DNA of 62,738 bases. It comes from Sphingomonadales bacterium. GTDB lineage: Bacteria; Pseudomonadota; Alphaproteobacteria; Sphingomonadales; Govanellaceae. The notes under the pieces were generated by a model. The model was not told the origin of the DNA and ran no database searches. It was given only the letters and a program-made list of their open reading frames with translations. The DNA is taken from positions 1 to 62,738 of the forward strand of contig JACFMS010000020.1 of NCBI GenBank assembly GCA_019455285.1, written 5' to 3'. Positions 1 through 8,823 of this stretch are shown piece by piece. The position numbers and the translations under genes are program-made. Each line of letters starts with the position of its first letter. Position 1 is the stretch's first letter.

Positions 1-1158
1 ATCCTGGCGGCAGTGGGGTTGTTTCTCGCCACCAGCATCGCCGGTCGCCTGTGGTGCGGCTATGCCTGCCCACAAACCGTGTGGACCGATCTTTTCATCG
101 CCGTGGAACGCTTCTTCGAGGGCGATCGCAATGAACGCATCCGGCTAGATCAGGCGCCCTGGAGCCTGTCCAAGATCAGCCGCAAGACAGCCAAGCACCT
201 CACCTGGATCATCATCGCCATGGCCACCGGCGGCGCCTGGGTATTCTATTTTGCCGATGCGCCGACGCTCGCCCATCAGCTTTTAACCTTCGATGCTCCC
301 GCCATCGCCTATACCACCATCGCCACGATGACCGCCACCACCTATCTCCTTGGCGGGCACGCCCGGGAGCAGGTATGCACCTATATGTGCCCCTGGCCGC
401 GCATTCAGGGCGCCATGCTGGATGAGGAATCGCTGGCCGTCAGTTACCGCTATGACCGCGGCGAACCGCGCGGAGCGCACAAAAAAGGCGAGCCCTGGGA
501 AGGCCGCGGCGACTGCATCGATTGCCGACAATGCGTCGTCGTCTGCCCCATGGGCATCGACATCCGCGACGGCTTGCAGCTGGAGTGCATCCAGTGCGCG
601 TTGTGCATCGATGCCTGCGACGACATCATGACCAAGATCGGCCGACCCAAACGGCTCATTGCCTATGATACAGACTCCAACATCCAGGCGCGTCTTAAGG
701 GGGAGAAGTCGCACTATCGCCTGGTGCGTCCCCGCACTGTCATCTACACCGCGATCCTGGCCGTCGTCGGTCTGATCATGGTGGCAGGCTTACTGACTCG
801 CAGCGTCATTGACTTGAACGTCATTCGCGACCGTAATCCGCTTTACGTCATGCTATCGGACGGCAGCATCCGCAATGGTTACACGCTGAAGATCATCAAT
901 AAGCTGCATGAACCGGCGCGCTTTGCCATATCTGTGGAAGGACTGCCGCAAGCCAACGCCCGGCTTCTCGGATTTGACGACATGAGCGAGCCGGTGGAAG
1001 TGGCGCCCGATGCCCTGCGCTCGGTGCGGCTGTTTGTGACCGCGCCGCGCGCCGCGCTGATGGAAAAATCCATCCCCATCGCTATCCGTGTGCGTGATCT
1101 CGACAGCGGAACCGAAGTTGTCAACGACACCATGTTCAAGGCGCCGATTAATGAGTAA
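1..1158 (+). CDS. ccoG: Cytochrome cbb3 oxidase accessory protein CcoG (FixG/RdxA), 5' end cut off by the window
   Basis: Membrane iron-sulfur protein needed for maturation of the cbb3-type high-affinity cytochrome oxidase; in characterised homologues it acts in copper handling or reduction for the CuB centre. The reading frame is open from base 1, so the N-terminus with the first membrane helices is missing; 385 residues are visible of a family that is usually about 470-500. Seen: GYACPQTVWTDLF, then two ferredoxin-type clusters (CIDCRQCVVVCP and CIQCALCIDAC at about residues 170-205), a membrane helix near residue 245-265 and a C-terminal Ig-like periplasmic domain. It overlaps ccoH by 8 bases, and the ccoH-I-S order confirms the assignment. 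Confidence 0.95.
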   Translation: MLAAVGLFLATSIAGRLWCGYACPQTVWTDLFIAVERFFEGDRNERIRLDQAPWSLSKISRKTAKHLTWIIIAMATGGAWVFYFADAPTLAHQLLTFDAPAIAYTTIATMTATTYLLGGHAREQVCTYMCPWPRIQGAMLDEESLAVSYRYDRGEPRGAHKKGEPWEGRGDCIDCRQCVVVCPMGIDIRDGLQLECIQCALCIDACDDIMTKIGRPKRLIAYDTDSNIQARLKGEKSHYRLVRPRTVIYTAILAVVGLIMVAGLLTRSVIDLNVIRDRNPLYVMLSDGSIRNGYTLKIINKLHEPARFAISVEGLPQANARLLGFDDMSEPVEVAPDALRSVRLFVTAPRAALMEKSIPIAIRVRDLDSGTEVVNDTMFKAPINE

Positions 1159-1642
1159 ACTCTTTCGCGGACCACTGACCGGCAGGCATGTCTTGATCAT
1201 GCTTGTTACCTTCTTTGGCGTTGTGTTCGCCGCCAACGGCGCCTTCGTCTATTTTGCCCGCGCCAGCTGGACCGGGGTTGAGACCGAGGACGCCTATCGC
1301 ATCGGGCTGCAATATAACCATACGCTTGCTGAAGCCGAGGCGCAAAAAGCCTTGGGCTGGAAAATCGCTGCTTTTGAATTGACGAAAGACGAGGAGCATG
1401 AGGTCTTGATGGTGCGGCTGGTGGATGCTAGCGGCGCGTCGCTGCGCGGATTGGCCGTTGCGGCGACCGTGCGCCGACCAACCACCGATCGCCTCGATCG
1501 TCAGGTGACATTGAGCGAGGGTGAGGATGGGCTTTATCGCGCCATGCTTAATCTGCCGGAGCCCGGGCAATGGGAGGTGGAGGTCGTTGCAACACGCGGC
1601 CCTGACCGCTTCCGCGCCGTCCATCGGATCATCGCCTCATGA
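1151..1642 (+). CDS. ccoH: CcoH/FixH family cbb3 oxidase assembly protein
   Basis: Small membrane-anchored protein (163 residues) required for cbb3 oxidase assembly. One N-terminal membrane helix (about residues 12-34, LIMLVTFFGVVFAANGAFVYF) is followed by a short periplasmic stretch WTGVETEDAYRIGLQYN typical of FixH and a soluble domain predicted to be beta-rich. The frame is open upstream to 1088, but ATG 1151 gives the family N-terminus (MSKLFRGPLTGRHV) and a short overlap with ccoG; its stop overlaps the ccoI start (ATGA at 1639). Sequence conservation in FixH is low, so the call rests on length, topology and position between ccoG and ccoI. Confidence 0.92.
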   Translation: MSKLFRGPLTGRHVLIMLVTFFGVVFAANGAFVYFARASWTGVETEDAYRIGLQYNHTLAEAEAQKALGWKIAAFELTKDEEHEVLMVRLVDASGASLRGLAVAATVRRPTTDRLDRQVTLSEGEDGLYRAMLNLPEPGQWEVEVVATRGPDRFRAVHRIIAS

Positions 1643-3813
1643 CCGCCATCGCCATCTCCGAACGCTTCATCCGGCGCGCCACGCCGGGATTTGCCGGGGT
1701 GACGCTGGCGGTGGAGAACATGCACTGCGCCGGCTGTATGCGGCGCATCGAGGACGGGCTGTTGAAAGTTCCCGGCGTCATTGGGGCGCGCGCCAATCTC
1801 ACCACCAAGCGCGTCGCCGTCGACTGGCAAGACGGCAAGAGTTCTCCCGACGCGGTGATCGGCGCGCTCGATGCGTTGGGCTATCGCGTCGCTCCCGTCG
1901 ATCCTGAGGAGGCGCGCGGCCGCGAGGCGGCGGAGGACAAACGCTTATTGAAAGCCATGGCGGTGGCCGGCTTCGCCGCCGCCAACATCATGCTGCTGTC
2001 CGTCTCGGTGTGGTCGGGCAACGTCTCCGACATGGGCGAGGCGACGCGCAGCCTGATGCACTGGCTGTCGGCGCTGATCGCCATTCCCACCGTTGCTTAC
2101 TCTGGCATGCCGTTCTTCCGCTCTGCGGCGACCGCCTTAAAGGCGCGCAGCGTCAATATGGACGTGCCGATTTCGCTGGGCGTCATCCTGGCGGTTTTGA
2201 TGAGCCTCTATAACACCTGGCAGCATGCGCACCACGCTTATTTCGACGCCGCGGTGAGCCTGTTGTTCTTCCTTCTCATCGGTCGCTACCTCGATCGCCG
2301 CATGCGCACCCAGGCGCGTTCGGTGGCGACCAATCTGCTGGCGCTCAAGGCGTCGGCCGCCACCGTGGTCGAGGATGACGGCACAACCCGCCGCGTGCCC
2401 ATCGACGTCCTAAAGGCCGGCATGACGGTGCTGGTGGCGGCCGGCGAGCGCATTCCCGCCGACGGCGCGGTGGCGACGGGGGCCAGCGACATCGATACCA
2501 GTCTGATCACCGGCGAATCCGTGCCCCAGGCGGTAACCGTCGGCGGCAAGGTATTTGCCGGCATGATGAACTTGACCGGGGCTTTGCGCGTAACCGTAAC
2601 CGCCAGCGAGGACAATACGCTGCTCGCCGAAATCGTCCGCCTGATGGAGGCGGCGGAGCAGGGACGGGCCAAGTATGTTCGTCTTGCCGACCGTATGGCA
2701 CGGCATTACGCCCCGGCGGTGCACGTGCTGGCCGCCTTGACGCTTGCCGGCTGGTTGATCGCCGGCGCGGGCTTCGAGGCGGCGCTGATGAACGCCATCG
2801 CGGTCTTGATCATCACCTGCCCGTGCGCGCTGGGACTGGCCGTGCCGGCGGTGCAGGTGGTGGCCAGCGGCCGGCTGTTTCGCGCCGGCGTGCTCCTAAA
2901 AGCGGGCGACGCCCTGGAGCGTCTGGCCGAGGTGCGCCACATCGTGTTCGATAAGACCGGCACGCTGACCGTGGGCGAGCCGGTGCTGATAAACACCGTT
3001 GATATTCCAACCGAGGTTTTGTCGCGCGCCGCTACCCTGGCCGCCGCAAGCCGACATCCCTTGTCGAAGGCGCTCCTGCGCGCCGCACCGGCGATAGCGC
3101 CGGCGGACGGCGTGCGCGAGGTAGCGGGCTTTGGTCTGGAGCGGGAGGTCGCGGCGGGCCGTGAACGCTTAGGCCGGCGGGAATGGGCGGCACCCGATGC
3201 CGTCGGCATGGGCGACGTCACCGAGCTATGGTTCTCCGCACCCGACATCGCGCCGGTGTGCTTTCGTTTTGAGGATCGTTTGCGCGAGGATGCAGCCGCC
3301 GTCATCAAAGCCCTGCGGGACGAGGGCATTGCGGTATCGCTGCTGTCCGGCGACCGCGCGGCGGTAGCGCGGCGCACGGCGGAAGCTTTGGGGCTGACCG
3401 ACTGGGCGGCGGAACAGACGCCGGATCAGAAGATCGCCTGGCTGAAGGCGAAAAGCGCTAATGGCGTCAAGGTCGCCATGGTCGGCGACGGCTTGAACGA
3501 CGCGCCGTCGCTGGCCGCGGCCTATGTGTCGCTGTCGCCCTCAAGCGCGGCGGATGTGGCGCAGACGGCAGCCGATTTCGTGTTCCAGGGCGAGCGCTTG
3601 CAACCAGTCTTGGAAGCGGTGCGGGTGTCGCGCGCCTCGCGCCGGCTGGTGGTGCAGAATTTCGCGCTCTCCATCGGCTATAACGCGCTCGCCGTGCCCA
3701 TCGCCATGGCCGGGCTGGTGACGCCGCTCATTGCCGCCATCGCCATGTCGTCGTCATCGCTGATCGTCACCGGCAACGCGCTGCGGCTGCGCTTCATGGG
3801 ACGCCAGCCATGA
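1639..3813 (+). CDS. ccoI: Copper-translocating P-type ATPase CcoI/FixI
   Basis: P1B-type ATPase (724 residues) that exports copper across the inner membrane to supply the CuB site of cbb3 oxidase. Seen in order: an N-terminal heavy-metal-associated domain with ENMHCAGC (about residues 28-36), membrane helices, the TGES actuator motif, the ion-binding CPCALG helix, the phosphorylation motif DKTGTL, and the hinge motif GDGLNDAPS. A CPC rather than an SPC membrane motif and the cco neighbourhood favour the FixI branch over a detoxifying CopA, though CopA is the nearest alternative. Translation is coupled to ccoH and ccoS by 4-base ATGA overlaps on both sides. Confidence 0.96.
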   Translation: MTAIAISERFIRRATPGFAGVTLAVENMHCAGCMRRIEDGLLKVPGVIGARANLTTKRVAVDWQDGKSSPDAVIGALDALGYRVAPVDPEEARGREAAEDKRLLKAMAVAGFAAANIMLLSVSVWSGNVSDMGEATRSLMHWLSALIAIPTVAYSGMPFFRSAATALKARSVNMDVPISLGVILAVLMSLYNTWQHAHHAYFDAAVSLLFFLLIGRYLDRRMRTQARSVATNLLALKASAATVVEDDGTTRRVPIDVLKAGMTVLVAAGERIPADGAVATGASDIDTSLITGESVPQAVTVGGKVFAGMMNLTGALRVTVTASEDNTLLAEIVRLMEAAEQGRAKYVRLADRMARHYAPAVHVLAALTLAGWLIAGAGFEAALMNAIAVLIITCPCALGLAVPAVQVVASGRLFRAGVLLKAGDALERLAEVRHIVFDKTGTLTVGEPVLINTVDIPTEVLSRAATLAAASRHPLSKALLRAAPAIAPADGVREVAGFGLEREVAAGRERLGRREWAAPDAVGMGDVTELWFSAPDIAPVCFRFEDRLREDAAAVIKALRDEGIAVSLLSGDRAAVARRTAEALGLTDWAAEQTPDQKIAWLKAKSANGVKVAMVGDGLNDAPSLAAAYVSLSPSSAADVAQTAADFVFQGERLQPVLEAVRVSRASRRLVVQNFALSIGYNALAVPIAMAGLVTPLIAAIAMSSSSLIVTGNALRLRFMGRQP

Positions 3814-3968
3814 CCGCGTTGGGCTTCCTCATTCCGGCGGCGCTGTTGTTGGGGCTTTTAGGCTTGGTCGCTTTTTTGTGGTCCTTGAAATCCGGACAAT
3901 TTGATGATCTTGACGGCGCGTCCCATCGCGCCCTCTTTGACGAAGACGACGACAAGCCGAAACAATAA
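3810..3968 (+). CDS. ccoS: cbb3 oxidase maturation protein CcoS (FixS)
   Basis: 52-residue membrane protein needed to insert cofactors into the cbb3 catalytic subunit. It starts in an ATGA overlap with ccoI, has a single hydrophobic helix (about residues 5-26, ending LVAFLWSLKSGQFDDLDG) and an acidic tail with FDEDDD. The W-x-L/x-x-GQF-D-D-L-D-G pattern after the helix is the family signature. It is the last gene of the operon and ends 3 bases before the stop of the convergent DUF2189 gene. Confidence 0.95.
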   Translation: MTALGFLIPAALLLGLLGLVAFLWSLKSGQFDDLDGASHRALFDEDDDKPKQ

Positions 3969-3971
3969 TCG

Positions 3972-4754
3972 CTACTGCACAATCGCCCGGTAGGCGTGCC
4001 ACGTGGCGTGCCCGATGAGCGGGAACACCACAATCAGCCCGATATAAAAGGTGGCGATGCCCACCGCCATCAACACGGCGATGATCCAGGCCCACAGCAA
4101 CATCGCCGCCCAGTTGCGCCGCACCGCCTCGAAGCTGGCCAACGCGGCGCTGATGAAATCTATGTCGCGGTCCAACAGCATGGGAATGGAGATGGCAGAA
4201 GTGGCGAACACGATAAAGGCGAACACCGCGCCGATGGCGGTGCCCAGCACCAACAGCCCCACGCCTTCGGGCGTCATCAGTAACTGTTGGGTAAACTCGA
4301 TGAAGGGCGGATATTCGGTGCCGAAAAAGAGAGCGAACAGCAGCGTCGCCACCCGCATCCACACCAAGAGCAGGATGGCCAGCACCACGCCGGCAAAGCG
4401 CACCTGACCGGAGCTGCCCTTCAGGGCGCGCAGGGCGTCAGCAAAGACCACCTGCTGCCCCGCCTCATGGCGGCGGCTGACCTCATAAAGTCCCATGGCG
4501 AGAATGGGACCCACCAGCATGAACCCGGCCGCCGCCGCCGGCACCACCGCCGCCCAGGCGAAGGAAAACATGCCAATGGTCAGGAGCACGCTGACAGCAA
4601 AAAACATCAAGCCATAGCCTAAACTGATGAGGGGGGCAGTCCACACGTCGCTCCAGCCCTTGGCCAGCCACTGCCAGGGCGCTTCCAGCGATATGGTGCG
4701 GATGCCGACCCGTTCGGCCCCGGCCCGCTCGGGTATGGGAATTTGACTTGCCAT
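3972..4754 (-). CDS. DUF2189 multi-pass membrane protein
   Basis: Predicted inner-membrane protein of 260 residues with about six hydrophobic helices, a short cytoplasmic N-terminus (IRTISLEAPWQWLAKGWSDVW) and the EVSRRHEAGQ loop that is characteristic of the DUF2189 family. Function is not known; family members are often found beside cbb3 oxidase or denitrification genes. Here it is convergent with ccoS (3-base gap) and has an FNR/FixK-like box centred 88 bases before its ATG, which suggests expression at low oxygen together with the cbb3 system. No catalytic or metal-binding motif is evident. Confidence 0.85.
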   Translation of the reverse strand: MASQIPIPERAGAERVGIRTISLEAPWQWLAKGWSDVWTAPLISLGYGLMFFAVSVLLTIGMFSFAWAAVVPAAAAGFMLVGPILAMGLYEVSRRHEAGQQVVFADALRALKGSSGQVRFAGVVLAILLLVWMRVATLLFALFFGTEYPPFIEFTQQLLMTPEGVGLLVLGTAIGAVFAFIVFATSAISIPMLLDRDIDFISAALASFEAVRRNWAAMLLWAWIIAVLMAVGIATFYIGLIVVFPLIGHATWHAYRAIVQ

Positions 4755-4835
4755 CTATGCCTCCACCTCCGGCCGCTTATAGGCGGCTCATATCTCCCGC
4801 TATCATATTCAACCTTAGGGCGGCGTGCGAGTGCT

Positions 4836-4849
4836 TTGATTAGGGTCAA
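4836..4849 (-). promoter_or_regulatory. FNR/FixK-like box upstream of the DUF2189 gene
   Basis: TTGAT-TAGG-GTCAA matches 9 of 10 defined positions of TTGAT-N4-ATCAA. It is centred at 4842.5, 88 bases before the DUF2189 ATG; activation from -41.5 would place the transcript start near 4801. Binding is inferred from sequence only. Confidence 0.6.
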
Positions 4850-4877
4850 AATCTAGGGGGAGGGGTGGGCTTAAGTT

Positions 4878-4944
4878 GTAGGATGGGTCAAGCGTAGCGG
4901 ACCCATCTAAAATCGTGGGTCCGCGTACGCTTGACCCGCGCTAC
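4878..4944. repeat. Intergenic inverted repeat, REP/BIME-like
   Basis: Two nearly complementary arms of about 30 bases (4878-4907 and 4915-4944) built on GGATGGGTCAAGCG and CGCTTGACCC. The left arm contains its own hairpin (GATGGGTC 4882-4889 with GACCCATC 4900-4907). The right arm runs into the last codons of selO and supplies its TAG stop. A related hairpin with the same GGGTC-A-GCG-TAGC-GGACCC core lies at 14872. It probably also acts as an RNA structure at the selO 3' end. Confidence 0.75.
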
Positions 4945-6347
4945 GTTCCTATCAGCGCTTCCCGCATCAGCGCGATATCGCCGAGTTTGGCGAAAAAGGC
5001 TGACCAGTCATCGCGCTCGTCGATGCCGGCCCAGATCGCTTCCACCTCGTCGATCAGCATGGTCACGGGGTGCGCGCGCTGGAAATAAGCGTGTAGCAGT
5101 CGCGCCGGATCGGCCGCTTTATAGGTATTAAACCTGCCGATGAACGCCTCGAATGACGGGCCTTGGTAATAAGAAATTGCGGGGCTTTTCCGCCAGCGTT
5201 CGCCGCCGCCATAAAAATCGAAGAACGCCTGTTCGTAGGGGGCCTGAGAGTCCGCCAGGAAATGATTGAACGCGCGCAACAGGTTATCGTCCTCTTCCGT
5301 CGTTCGGCGCGCCAGGCCCAACCGGCGCAGATAACTGTCGCGCAACGCTTCATCGACCAGCGCCGGAAATTCCTGCAACGCGGCGATCAGCGCCTCGCGG
5401 TCGGCGATGAGAAGCAGCGCCTCGGCGAAGCGGCAGAGATTCCACTGCAAGGTTTCGAGCTGACGGCCAAAGGCGTAAAGCCCCGTCTGATCAAAGTAGG
5501 CGGCGGTGAAATTGGGGTCGAGCGTCGGCAGAAACCGCCATGGCCCGTAATCGAAGCTTTCGCCGGTGATGCTGATGTTGTCGGTGTTCAGCACGCCATG
5601 GACGAAACCGGCCGCCATCCACTGCGCGCCGAGCATCGCCACCCGTGTCATAGCGGCGCGAAACAGCGCCAGCGGGCGATCATCGACCGCCGCCGCTTCG
5701 GGGATCAGATGCGTGGCGGCGTAGTCCACCAACCGATGCAGGCGGTCAGCGTCCTGATGGAAGGCTTGGCGCTCGAAGCTGCCAATGCGGATATGGCCAT
5801 GGCTGAGGCGTACCAGGACGCAGGAGCGGGTGGGCGATGGCTCATCGCCGCGCCACAATTCCTCGCCGGTCTCGATCACGCTCAAGGTCTTCGAGGTGTT
5901 GACGCCCAAGGCTTCCAGCATCTCGGTGGCCAGCACTTCGCGCACGCCACCCTTCAAGGTCAAACGGCCGTCGCCCTGACGCGACCACGGGGTCTGACCG
6001 CTGCCCTTGGTGCCCAGCTCCAGAAGGCGGTTGCTGCCGGCCTCGCGCATTTGGGCGAAAGTAAAGCCGCGGCCATCGCCGAGCTCGGGATTATAGACGC
6101 GAAATTGATAGCCGTGGTAGCGCAGTGACAGGGGCTCAGGCAAGGTATCGGGCAGGGGAACGAAACGGGCGAAATGGTCGCGCCATTCATCGTCGCTCAA
6201 GGTATCAAGACCGATCTGCGCGGCGGCGCGGTCGTTGCGGTAGCGCACGATACGGCGCGGAAAGTCCGCTGGTTGGACAAGGTCATAAAATCCTTCACCC
6301 AGCTCCAAGAGCCGGCGTTCGGGGCGATAATCGGGGTTGACGGGCAT
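4941..6347 (-). CDS. selO: SelO/YdiU protein adenylyltransferase (AMPylase)
   Basis: Pseudokinase-fold enzyme that transfers AMP from ATP to serine, threonine or tyrosine of target proteins; in E. coli it is linked to redox homeostasis. 468 residues, close to bacterial SelO. Seen: the nucleotide-binding stretch LGTKGSGQTPWSRQGDGR (about residue 95-112), KGGVREVLATEM, and the metal/catalytic segment HGVLNTDNISITGESFDYGP. The longer frame begins at 6407, but ATG 6347 gives the family start (VNPDYRPERRLLELGEGFYD region) and lies one base after the hrpB stop, so translation is probably coupled. There is no selenocysteine C-terminus: it ends ALIGT before TAG. Confidence 0.95.
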   Translation of the reverse strand: MPVNPDYRPERRLLELGEGFYDLVQPADFPRRIVRYRNDRAAAQIGLDTLSDDEWRDHFARFVPLPDTLPEPLSLRYHGYQFRVYNPELGDGRGFTFAQMREAGSNRLLELGTKGSGQTPWSRQGDGRLTLKGGVREVLATEMLEALGVNTSKTLSVIETGEELWRGDEPSPTRSCVLVRLSHGHIRIGSFERQAFHQDADRLHRLVDYAATHLIPEAAAVDDRPLALFRAAMTRVAMLGAQWMAAGFVHGVLNTDNISITGESFDYGPWRFLPTLDPNFTAAYFDQTGLYAFGRQLETLQWNLCRFAEALLLIADREALIAALQEFPALVDEALRDSYLRRLGLARRTTEEDDNLLRAFNHFLADSQAPYEQAFFDFYGGGERWRKSPAISYYQGPSFEAFIGRFNTYKAADPARLLHAYFQRAHPVTMLIDEVEAIWAGIDERDDWSAFFAKLGDIALMREALIGT

Positions 6348-6348
6348 G

Positions 6349-8817
6349 CTACTCCATAGGCTGACGCCGCTTGGCGCGGGCGGTCGGCAACGCGGCCAAG
6401 GGGTCATCCGGCCAATAATGCTTGGGATAACGCCCCTTCAAATCGCGCTTCACCTCTATATAACTACGCGCCCAGAAGCCCGCCAGATCCTGTGTCACCT
6501 GCACCGGGCGGTGGGCTGGTGATAACAGGTGGAGCGTCACCGCGACGCGGCCGCTCATGACCCGGGGGGTATCGCTGGCGCCGAACATCTCCTGCAGGCG
6601 CACCGCCAGCACCGGTCCTTCGTCGCCATAGTCCAGCGGCAGACGCGAGCCCGAGGGCACGGTCACATGGCTGGGCGCCAGCTCATCGAGCTTCTTGCCC
6701 TGCGCCCAATCGAGCCGGTTTTTCAGGGCCGCGGCCAAATCGATCTTGGCGAACTGGGCTTGGCGGTTGACGCCTTCAAGATAAGGGCCAAGCCAAGTCT
6801 CCAAGCTGGCGGTGAGCGCTGCATCCGACAGATCAGGCCAGCCGCCATCCGGGTCGTGCCGGCGCACGAACGCCACCCGCGCCCGCCAGGCATCCAGCTC
6901 CTTGGTCCACGGCAAAGAGGCGAGGCCCAACTCACGAATGCCGGCGATGACGGCGGCGCGGCGCTCGGCCTCCGGCGCAATGATCGGCCGCTCAGCCAGG
7001 GTCAAGCCCCATAAGCGTTCTTCCTCCTGCGCCGTCACGGCGCGTTGGCGGCTGTCCCAAGCGACTTTGGGCGTGCGGGTGATGGCGGCGCCATAAAGAT
7101 CTTCAATGGCGGTTAGATCAAGGGGCGCGGCGAGAAAAATGCGCGCCGACGCCTTGTCGCCATCGAGCGACGCGATGGCGAGATAGTCGGACGCCGCCAA
7201 GGGATCCGCCTCGTCGAGCGTGGCGGCGCGGCCGTTGGCCATCACGTAAACGCCGCGCGATCCGGCGCGGCGCTTGGCGATGCGGTCGGGATAGGCCAGC
7301 GCCACCAACTCGCCTGCCGCCTGGGTACGCAAATCGTCCAGCCGGTCGAGCGTTACGCCCTTGGGCGCCAGCCGCCGCGCCGTATCCTTCAGGCGGGCAA
7401 GCGATGACCCGGCTTCCAGGCGGGAGCGCAAATCACGGTCGGCGCGCGCCCGCTCGCCCCGGAAAATATCGCGCTCGGACAATAGCGCAGCAATCAGCGC
7501 CGCCTCCTTACCGTGGCCTCGCGTCGCGCCGATGATCAGCATATGAGCCAGCCGGGGATGAACCGGCAGCTCCGCCAGGGCCTTGCCATGGGCGGTGATG
7601 CGGCCGCGATCGTCGAGCGCACCCAGTTCCTGCAACAGCTCGCGCGCCTGAGCCAGGGCAGCGGCGGGCGGCGGTGTCAGCCAGGAGAGCGTACAGGCGT
7701 CCACGGTTCCCCACAGCGCCAGATCGAGCGCCAGAGGGGCGAGGTCGGCGGCGGCGATTTCCGGCGGGTGATGGGGGATGAGCGCGCGGTCCTCCTCCAT
7801 CGTCCAGGCGCGATAGCACACCCCTGGCCCGGTACGGCCGGCGCGACCCCGGCGCTGGGCGGCCGCCGCGGCGCTGACCTTGAGCGTTTCCAGCCGCGAC
7901 ATGCCGCTCGCCGGATCGAAGCGGGGCAGGCGGCTTTTGCCGCTATCCACCACCACCCGCACGCCCTCGATGGTCAGGCTGGTTTCAGCAATGGCGGTGG
8001 CGAGCACCACCTTGCGCGACCCCGTCGGCGCGGGGCTGATGGCGCGGTCCTGCTCGGCGGCGGATAAATCGCCATAAAGCGGGGCCAGGATGACATCGGG
8101 AGCCAAGCCGGCGGCCTCAAGCTGCGCGGCGGCGTGGCGGATTTCTCCCGCACCCGGCAGGAAGGCGAGGATGCTGCCGCTCTCATCGCTGAGCGCGCGA
8201 CGAATGAGCCGCACCGTTTCGGCGACATAATCATCGCCTGCCGGCTTATCGAGAAAACGGGTCGCCACCGGGAAGGCGCGGCCGGCGCTTCTGAGCACCG
8301 GCGCATCGCCCAGCAGGCTTGCCACCGCCACGCCATCAAGCGTCGCCGACATGACCATGATCTTCAGATCGTCACGCAAGGCGGCGCGCGCTTCCAACGT
8401 CAGAGCGAGACCAAGATCGGCATCCAAACTCCGCTCGTGAAATTCGTCGAAGATGACCAGTCCCGTATCCGGCAACGTCGGGTCACGTTGCAGACGGCGA
8501 ACGAGAACACCTTCTGTCACCACCTCAATGCGGGTTTTGGGGCCGACCTTGCGGTCAAGGCGCATGGTATAGCCCATCGTCTCGCCAACGCTTTCATTCA
8601 GAAGGCTGGCCATGCGTCGGGCGGCGGCCCGCGCCGCCAAGCGGCGCGGCTCCAACATCACGATCTTGCGGCCTTGCAACCATGGCTCGTCTTTCAAGAT
8701 CAAGGGCACGACGGTGGTCTTGCCGGCCCCCGGCGGCGCTTCCAGCACCAAGCTATTGCCGGCGCTCAGCCGCGCGCGGATATCTGAAATGATCTCGTCA
8801 ATGGGCAGGCCGAACAT
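6349..8817 (-). CDS. hrpB: ATP-dependent RNA helicase HrpB
   Basis: DEAH-type helicase of 822 residues. Seen: Walker A APPGAGKTT (about residue 27-35), PRRLAARAAA, motif II DEFHERSLDADLGL (DEFH instead of DEAH, usual for HrpB), SAT, an RecA-like second domain with TSLTIEGVRVVVDSG and QRRGRAGRTGPGVCYR, a helicase-associated domain and the HrpB C-terminal domain with VTVPSGSRLPLDYG. In E. coli the gene is non-essential and its RNA substrate is unknown; in other bacteria it has been linked to mRNA processing. It is the middle gene of a tight set (antiporter, 6 bases, hrpB, 1 base, selO). Confidence 0.97.
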   Translation of the reverse strand: MFGLPIDEIISDIRARLSAGNSLVLEAPPGAGKTTVVPLILKDEPWLQGRKIVMLEPRRLAARAAARRMASLLNESVGETMGYTMRLDRKVGPKTRIEVVTEGVLVRRLQRDPTLPDTGLVIFDEFHERSLDADLGLALTLEARAALRDDLKIMVMSATLDGVAVASLLGDAPVLRSAGRAFPVATRFLDKPAGDDYVAETVRLIRRALSDESGSILAFLPGAGEIRHAAAQLEAAGLAPDVILAPLYGDLSAAEQDRAISPAPTGSRKVVLATAIAETSLTIEGVRVVVDSGKSRLPRFDPASGMSRLETLKVSAAAAAQRRGRAGRTGPGVCYRAWTMEEDRALIPHHPPEIAAADLAPLALDLALWGTVDACTLSWLTPPPAAALAQARELLQELGALDDRGRITAHGKALAELPVHPRLAHMLIIGATRGHGKEAALIAALLSERDIFRGERARADRDLRSRLEAGSSLARLKDTARRLAPKGVTLDRLDDLRTQAAGELVALAYPDRIAKRRAGSRGVYVMANGRAATLDEADPLAASDYLAIASLDGDKASARIFLAAPLDLTAIEDLYGAAITRTPKVAWDSRQRAVTAQEEERLWGLTLAERPIIAPEAERRAAVIAGIRELGLASLPWTKELDAWRARVAFVRRHDPDGGWPDLSDAALTASLETWLGPYLEGVNRQAQFAKIDLAAALKNRLDWAQGKKLDELAPSHVTVPSGSRLPLDYGDEGPVLAVRLQEMFGASDTPRVMSGRVAVTLHLLSPAHRPVQVTQDLAGFWARSYIEVKRDLKGRYPKHYWPDDPLAALPTARAKRRQPME

Positions 8818-8823
8818 GATCCG

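Noticed and set aside
1639-3813. CopA copper-resistance ATPase
   Set aside because: Position between ccoH and ccoS with ATGA overlaps makes the cbb3 maturation ATPase far more likely.
4941-6347. Selenocysteine in SelO
   Set aside because: Bacterial SelO normally lacks it; the frame ends with TAG and shows no CxxU-like C-terminus or insertion element.
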